From: Dyella dinghuensis
GTDB lineage: Bacteria > Pseudomonadota > Gammaproteobacteria > Xanthomonadales > Rhodanobacteraceae
NCBI RefSeq assembly: GCF_003977615.1
Contig: NZ_RYZR01000008.1
Coordinates: forward strand, 248,001-312,000
Length of the DNA stretch: 64,000 bases
Direction: 5' to 3'
A model generated the notes under the pieces. That model was given only the letters and a program-made list of their open reading frames with translations. It did no database searches and had not been told where the DNA came from. Position 1 is the stretch's first letter, and every line of letters begins with the position of its first letter. The translations under genes were made by a program, and so were the position numbers. Of the stretch, positions 62,059 through 64,000 are shown piece by piece.

Positions 62059-62955
62059 TTACAGCAGAGGGATATCTTTTTCTTCGTATGGCAAACCGAA
62101 CGCTTTACGCCATTCACGAAAGGGCGCTGATAGAGGCGGTCGCTTATAGCCATGGCTAAGCAACCACTGTTGGCATTTGCGTTGCCACTCAAGTACCTCC
62201 AGTTTTTTTGGGTCGGTTGGATACCAAAAAATACTTTCTATGACCGGATATCGTGTTTCGGTAGCCGGCGGAATAGGATTAGCCATCGCTGCGGACTTTG
62301 GATCAGCGCCATGCTGCAGCAGCCAATAAACCTGTTCAAAGCCACCGGATGTGGCGAAGTTGTAGAGAATGGACCTCCCCTGCGCGTGCGCATTTACATC
62401 AGCACCATGCTTCACCAGCGCCTGTACGTTCTTCCATTGTCGATGCCAAATGAATGCTTGAAACAGCAACGTTTCGTTGTTGCCATTTCTCGTGTTGGGA
62501 TCGCCACCATGATCCAGAAGAAGGTTCAAATAGATCGGATCGTCCTGCTTGGCCGCCCACACCATGGCGTTGTCATACATAAAGTGATCACTAACGCTCC
62601 CATCCGGAAACTTCTTGACCCTATGTCCAGGCTTACGCGCATTCGGATCTGCCCCGTTATCCAGCATGGCCTTCAGGCCAGCTGGATTAAGATTGAACAC
62701 CGGCCACGCGATCAACGGCATGCCGCTGTCGTCGTCGGCAAAGATCGTGTCGGGGTTGACGTGTTCGTCTTTCATCAGATGCCGCACTTCTTCAACATCG
62801 CCCCGCGCGGCAGCATTGGCCAGCGCTTGCGCCTTGGGGTCTTTGAAAACCTGATCGGCGAAAAAGAGCGGTCGTTGCGCAGAGCCACCCGATGAATCGG
62901 GTATGTTGCAACCGGCGAGCAACACCGCTGTTGCAACGACGCACGCGAAGCGCAT
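62059..62955 (-). CDS. Ankyrin-repeat lipoprotein, likely immunity protein (copy 1)
   Basis: A 298-residue lipoprotein ('VATAVLLAGC', Cys16) with ankyrin repeats from about residue 45 to 225: 'LANAAARGDVEEVRHLMKDE', 'AMLDNGADPNARK', 'LLLDHGGDPNTRNGNNETLL' and 'ALVKHGADVNAHA' are unit signatures. Its stop lies 24 nt before the effector start on the same strand, the usual place for an immunity gene of a T4SS lipase effector, and lipid anchoring would place it at the periplasm-facing membrane where the toxin acts. It is closely similar to copy 2. ATG 62955 gives a normal lipoprotein signal; ATG 63006, coupled to the remnant ORF, is the alternative. Base composition is visibly less GC-rich. Confidence 0.8.
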   Translation of the reverse strand: MRFACVVATAVLLAGCNIPDSSGGSAQRPLFFADQVFKDPKAQALANAAARGDVEEVRHLMKDEHVNPDTIFADDDSGMPLIAWPVFNLNPAGLKAMLDNGADPNARKPGHRVKKFPDGSVSDHFMYDNAMVWAAKQDDPIYLNLLLDHGGDPNTRNGNNETLLFQAFIWHRQWKNVQALVKHGADVNAHAQGRSILYNFATSGGFEQVYWLLQHGADPKSAAMANPIPPATETRYPVIESIFWYPTDPKKLEVLEWQRKCQQWLLSHGYKRPPLSAPFREWRKAFGLPYEEKDIPLL

Positions 62956-62999
62956 CCATGCGATTTTTATAGGCGATCCCAGTCCATAACCCCCACTCT

Positions 63000-63083
63000 T
63001 CACCATGAGAGGGTACCGCCGTGTTCGTGCATCCGGAGAATTAATTCTTGCTCGTCCTGCAGTTGTTTCCGTTCATTAGACAT
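63000..63083 (-). pseudogene. Vestigial 27-codon N-terminus of a second XVIPCD effector
   Basis: ATG 63083, preceded by AAGGAG, opens MSNERKQLQDEQELILRMHE followed by HGGTLSW and a TGA (63000-63002). The intact effector begins MSNELQQMQDEQELIQQLRA then RGDTASL, so the two are clearly homologous over 26 residues. The remnant starts 24 nt after the stop of immunity copy 2, the same distance as effector 1 from immunity copy 1. It is too short to be toxic. Its stop overlaps the possible ATG 63006 of immunity copy 1, so it may now act as a translated leader. Confidence 0.8.
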
Positions 63084-63107
63084 ATTGTTTCTCCTTGACT
63101 TCAGTCA

Positions 63108-64000
63108 TTACAGCAAAGGGATATCTTTTTCTTCGTATGGCAAACCAAACGGTTTACGCCAATCACGAAAAGGTGCTGACAAAGGAGGGCGCTTATAACC
63201 ATGACTGAGAAGCCATTGCTGACATTTGCGCTGCCAATCCAGCCAATCTGCGCGCTTGGGATTGGTGGGATACCAAAAGACACTTTCGATAACCGGATAT
63301 CGTGTTTCGGTAGACGGTGGAATAGGATCAGCTATCGCTGCGGACTTTGGGTCAGCGCCATGCTGCAGTAACCAATAGGCCTGCTCAAAGCCACCGGATG
63401 TCGCGAAGTCGTAAAGAATGGACCCAGATCCGCTGTGCACGTTTACATCGGCGCCATGCTCCACCAACGTCTGTACGTTCTTCCATTGGCGATGCCAGAT
63501 GAAAGCCTGGAACAACAGCGTGTCATGATCCATATTGCGCGTATTCGGATCGCCGCCATGATCCAATAAAAGCTTCAAATAGATCGGATCATCTTGTCTG
63601 GCCGCCCATACCAGTGCACTGTCATGCTTATGGAACGATTCACTGCTGCCATCTGAGTTATAGGCGATGCGTTCACCTGCCTTACGCGCATTCGGATCTG
63701 CGCCGTTATCCAGCATGGCTTTCAGTCCCGCCGGATTGAGGTTGAACACCGGCCACGCGATCAACGGCATGCCGCTGTCGTCGTCGGCAAAGATCGTGTC
63801 GGGGTTGACGTGTTCGTCTTTCATCAGATATCGCGCTTCGTCGACATCGCCCCGCGCGGCAGCATTTGCCAGCGCTTGCGCGTCGGGGTCTTTGAAAACC
63901 TGATCAGCGGAAAAGAGCGGTTGTTGCACCGAGCCGCCCGATGATTCCGGCATGTTGCAACTAGCCAGCAGCATCGCCGTCGCCACGAGCCATGCAAAGC
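63108..64000 (-). CDS. Ankyrin-repeat lipoprotein, likely immunity protein (copy 2, first codons outside window)
   Basis: About 297 residues are visible; the frame is open to the right edge and only about two codons appear to be missing, judging from alignment with copy 1 (FAWLVATAMLLASC against MRFACVVATAVLLAGC). The same four ankyrin-like units and the C-terminal 'RKPFGLPYEEKDIPLL' are present. Differences cluster in a short stretch around 'AGERIAYNSDGSSESFHKHD' (copy 1: 'GHRVKKFPDGSVSDHFMYDN'), which may carry specificity. It precedes the vestigial effector by 24 nt. It is probably an orphan immunity gene whose own toxin has been lost. Confidence 0.8.
   Translation of the reverse strand, partial: FAWLVATAMLLASCNMPESSGGSVQQPLFSADQVFKDPDAQALANAAARGDVDEARYLMKDEHVNPDTIFADDDSGMPLIAWPVFNLNPAGLKAMLDNGADPNARKAGERIAYNSDGSSESFHKHDSALVWAARQDDPIYLKLLLDHGGDPNTRNMDHDTLLFQAFIWHRQWKNVQTLVEHGADVNVHSGSGSILYDFATSGGFEQAYWLLQHGADPKSAAIADPIPPSTETRYPVIESVFWYPTNPKRADWLDWQRKCQQWLLSHGYKRPPLSAPFRDWRKPFGLPYEEKDIPLL

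Overview
The window looks like chromosomal DNA of a GC-rich gammaproteobacterium of the Xanthomonadales (Lysobacterales), most likely Rhodanobacteraceae (Dyella, Rhodanobacter or Luteibacter type). This rests on protein character and gene order (secB-gpsA, rpmB-rpmG, tsdBA, a GldG-type ABC operon), on HemB having the Asp-rich metal site, and above all on a type IV secretion effector with Xanthomonadales-specific XVIPCD-like C-terminal domains. No species is claimed. I see no tRNA, rRNA, CRISPR array, prophage or intact insertion sequence.

Layout. 1-6.4 kb: end of an ankyrin protein, a GT9 glycosyltransferase, a secreted glutamine cyclotransferase, a perfect 36-bp inverted repeat (REPIN type), a LysR/DUF4865/tautomerase cassette, hemB. 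6.6-16.4 kb: S53 peptidase, glucokinase, HAD phosphatase, a lipoprotein, a large SNF2 helicase, gpsA-secB, and rpmB-rpmG behind a hairpin-rich leader. 16.4-27.8 kb: a small membrane protein, acyl desaturase, a four-gene ABC/GldG/DUF4340 operon joined to mutM, tdk, rep, bluB and an AI-2E-type permease. 27.8-32.6 kb: e(P4)-type phosphatase, a promoter-plus-terminator leader RNA candidate, a lipoprotein and plsB.

32.7-39.4 kb: a LysR gene diverges from six tightly packed genes (acyl-CoA dehydrogenase, APH-type kinase, histidine phosphatase, two SDRs, an MDR reductase). The kinase/dehydrogenase pair resembles the two halves of ACAD10/ACAD11 and the LvaA/LvaC pair, suggesting phosphorylation and rearrangement of hydroxyacyl-CoAs. 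39.4-42.5 kb: a minus-strand operon (periplasmic DsrE-like protein, orphan binding protein, cytochrome c4, TsdA-like cytochrome) that fits thiosulfate/tetrathionate redox chemistry. 42.6-58.3 kb: mostly housekeeping genes: ubiE, two GSTs, an EamA exporter with divergent Lrp regulator, a DUF3300 protein, peptidases, rdgC, an aromatic aminotransferase, ttcA, a DUF465 protein and a GNAT enzyme.

58.5-64 kb is accessory. A 954-residue lipase-like T4SS effector follows an ankyrin lipoprotein, the likely immunity protein. A second, closely similar ankyrin lipoprotein lies immediately upstream and is followed, at the same 24-nt spacing, by only the first 27 codons of a second effector. The locus therefore looks like a tandem immunity-effector duplication in which one toxin has decayed and its immunity gene has been kept.
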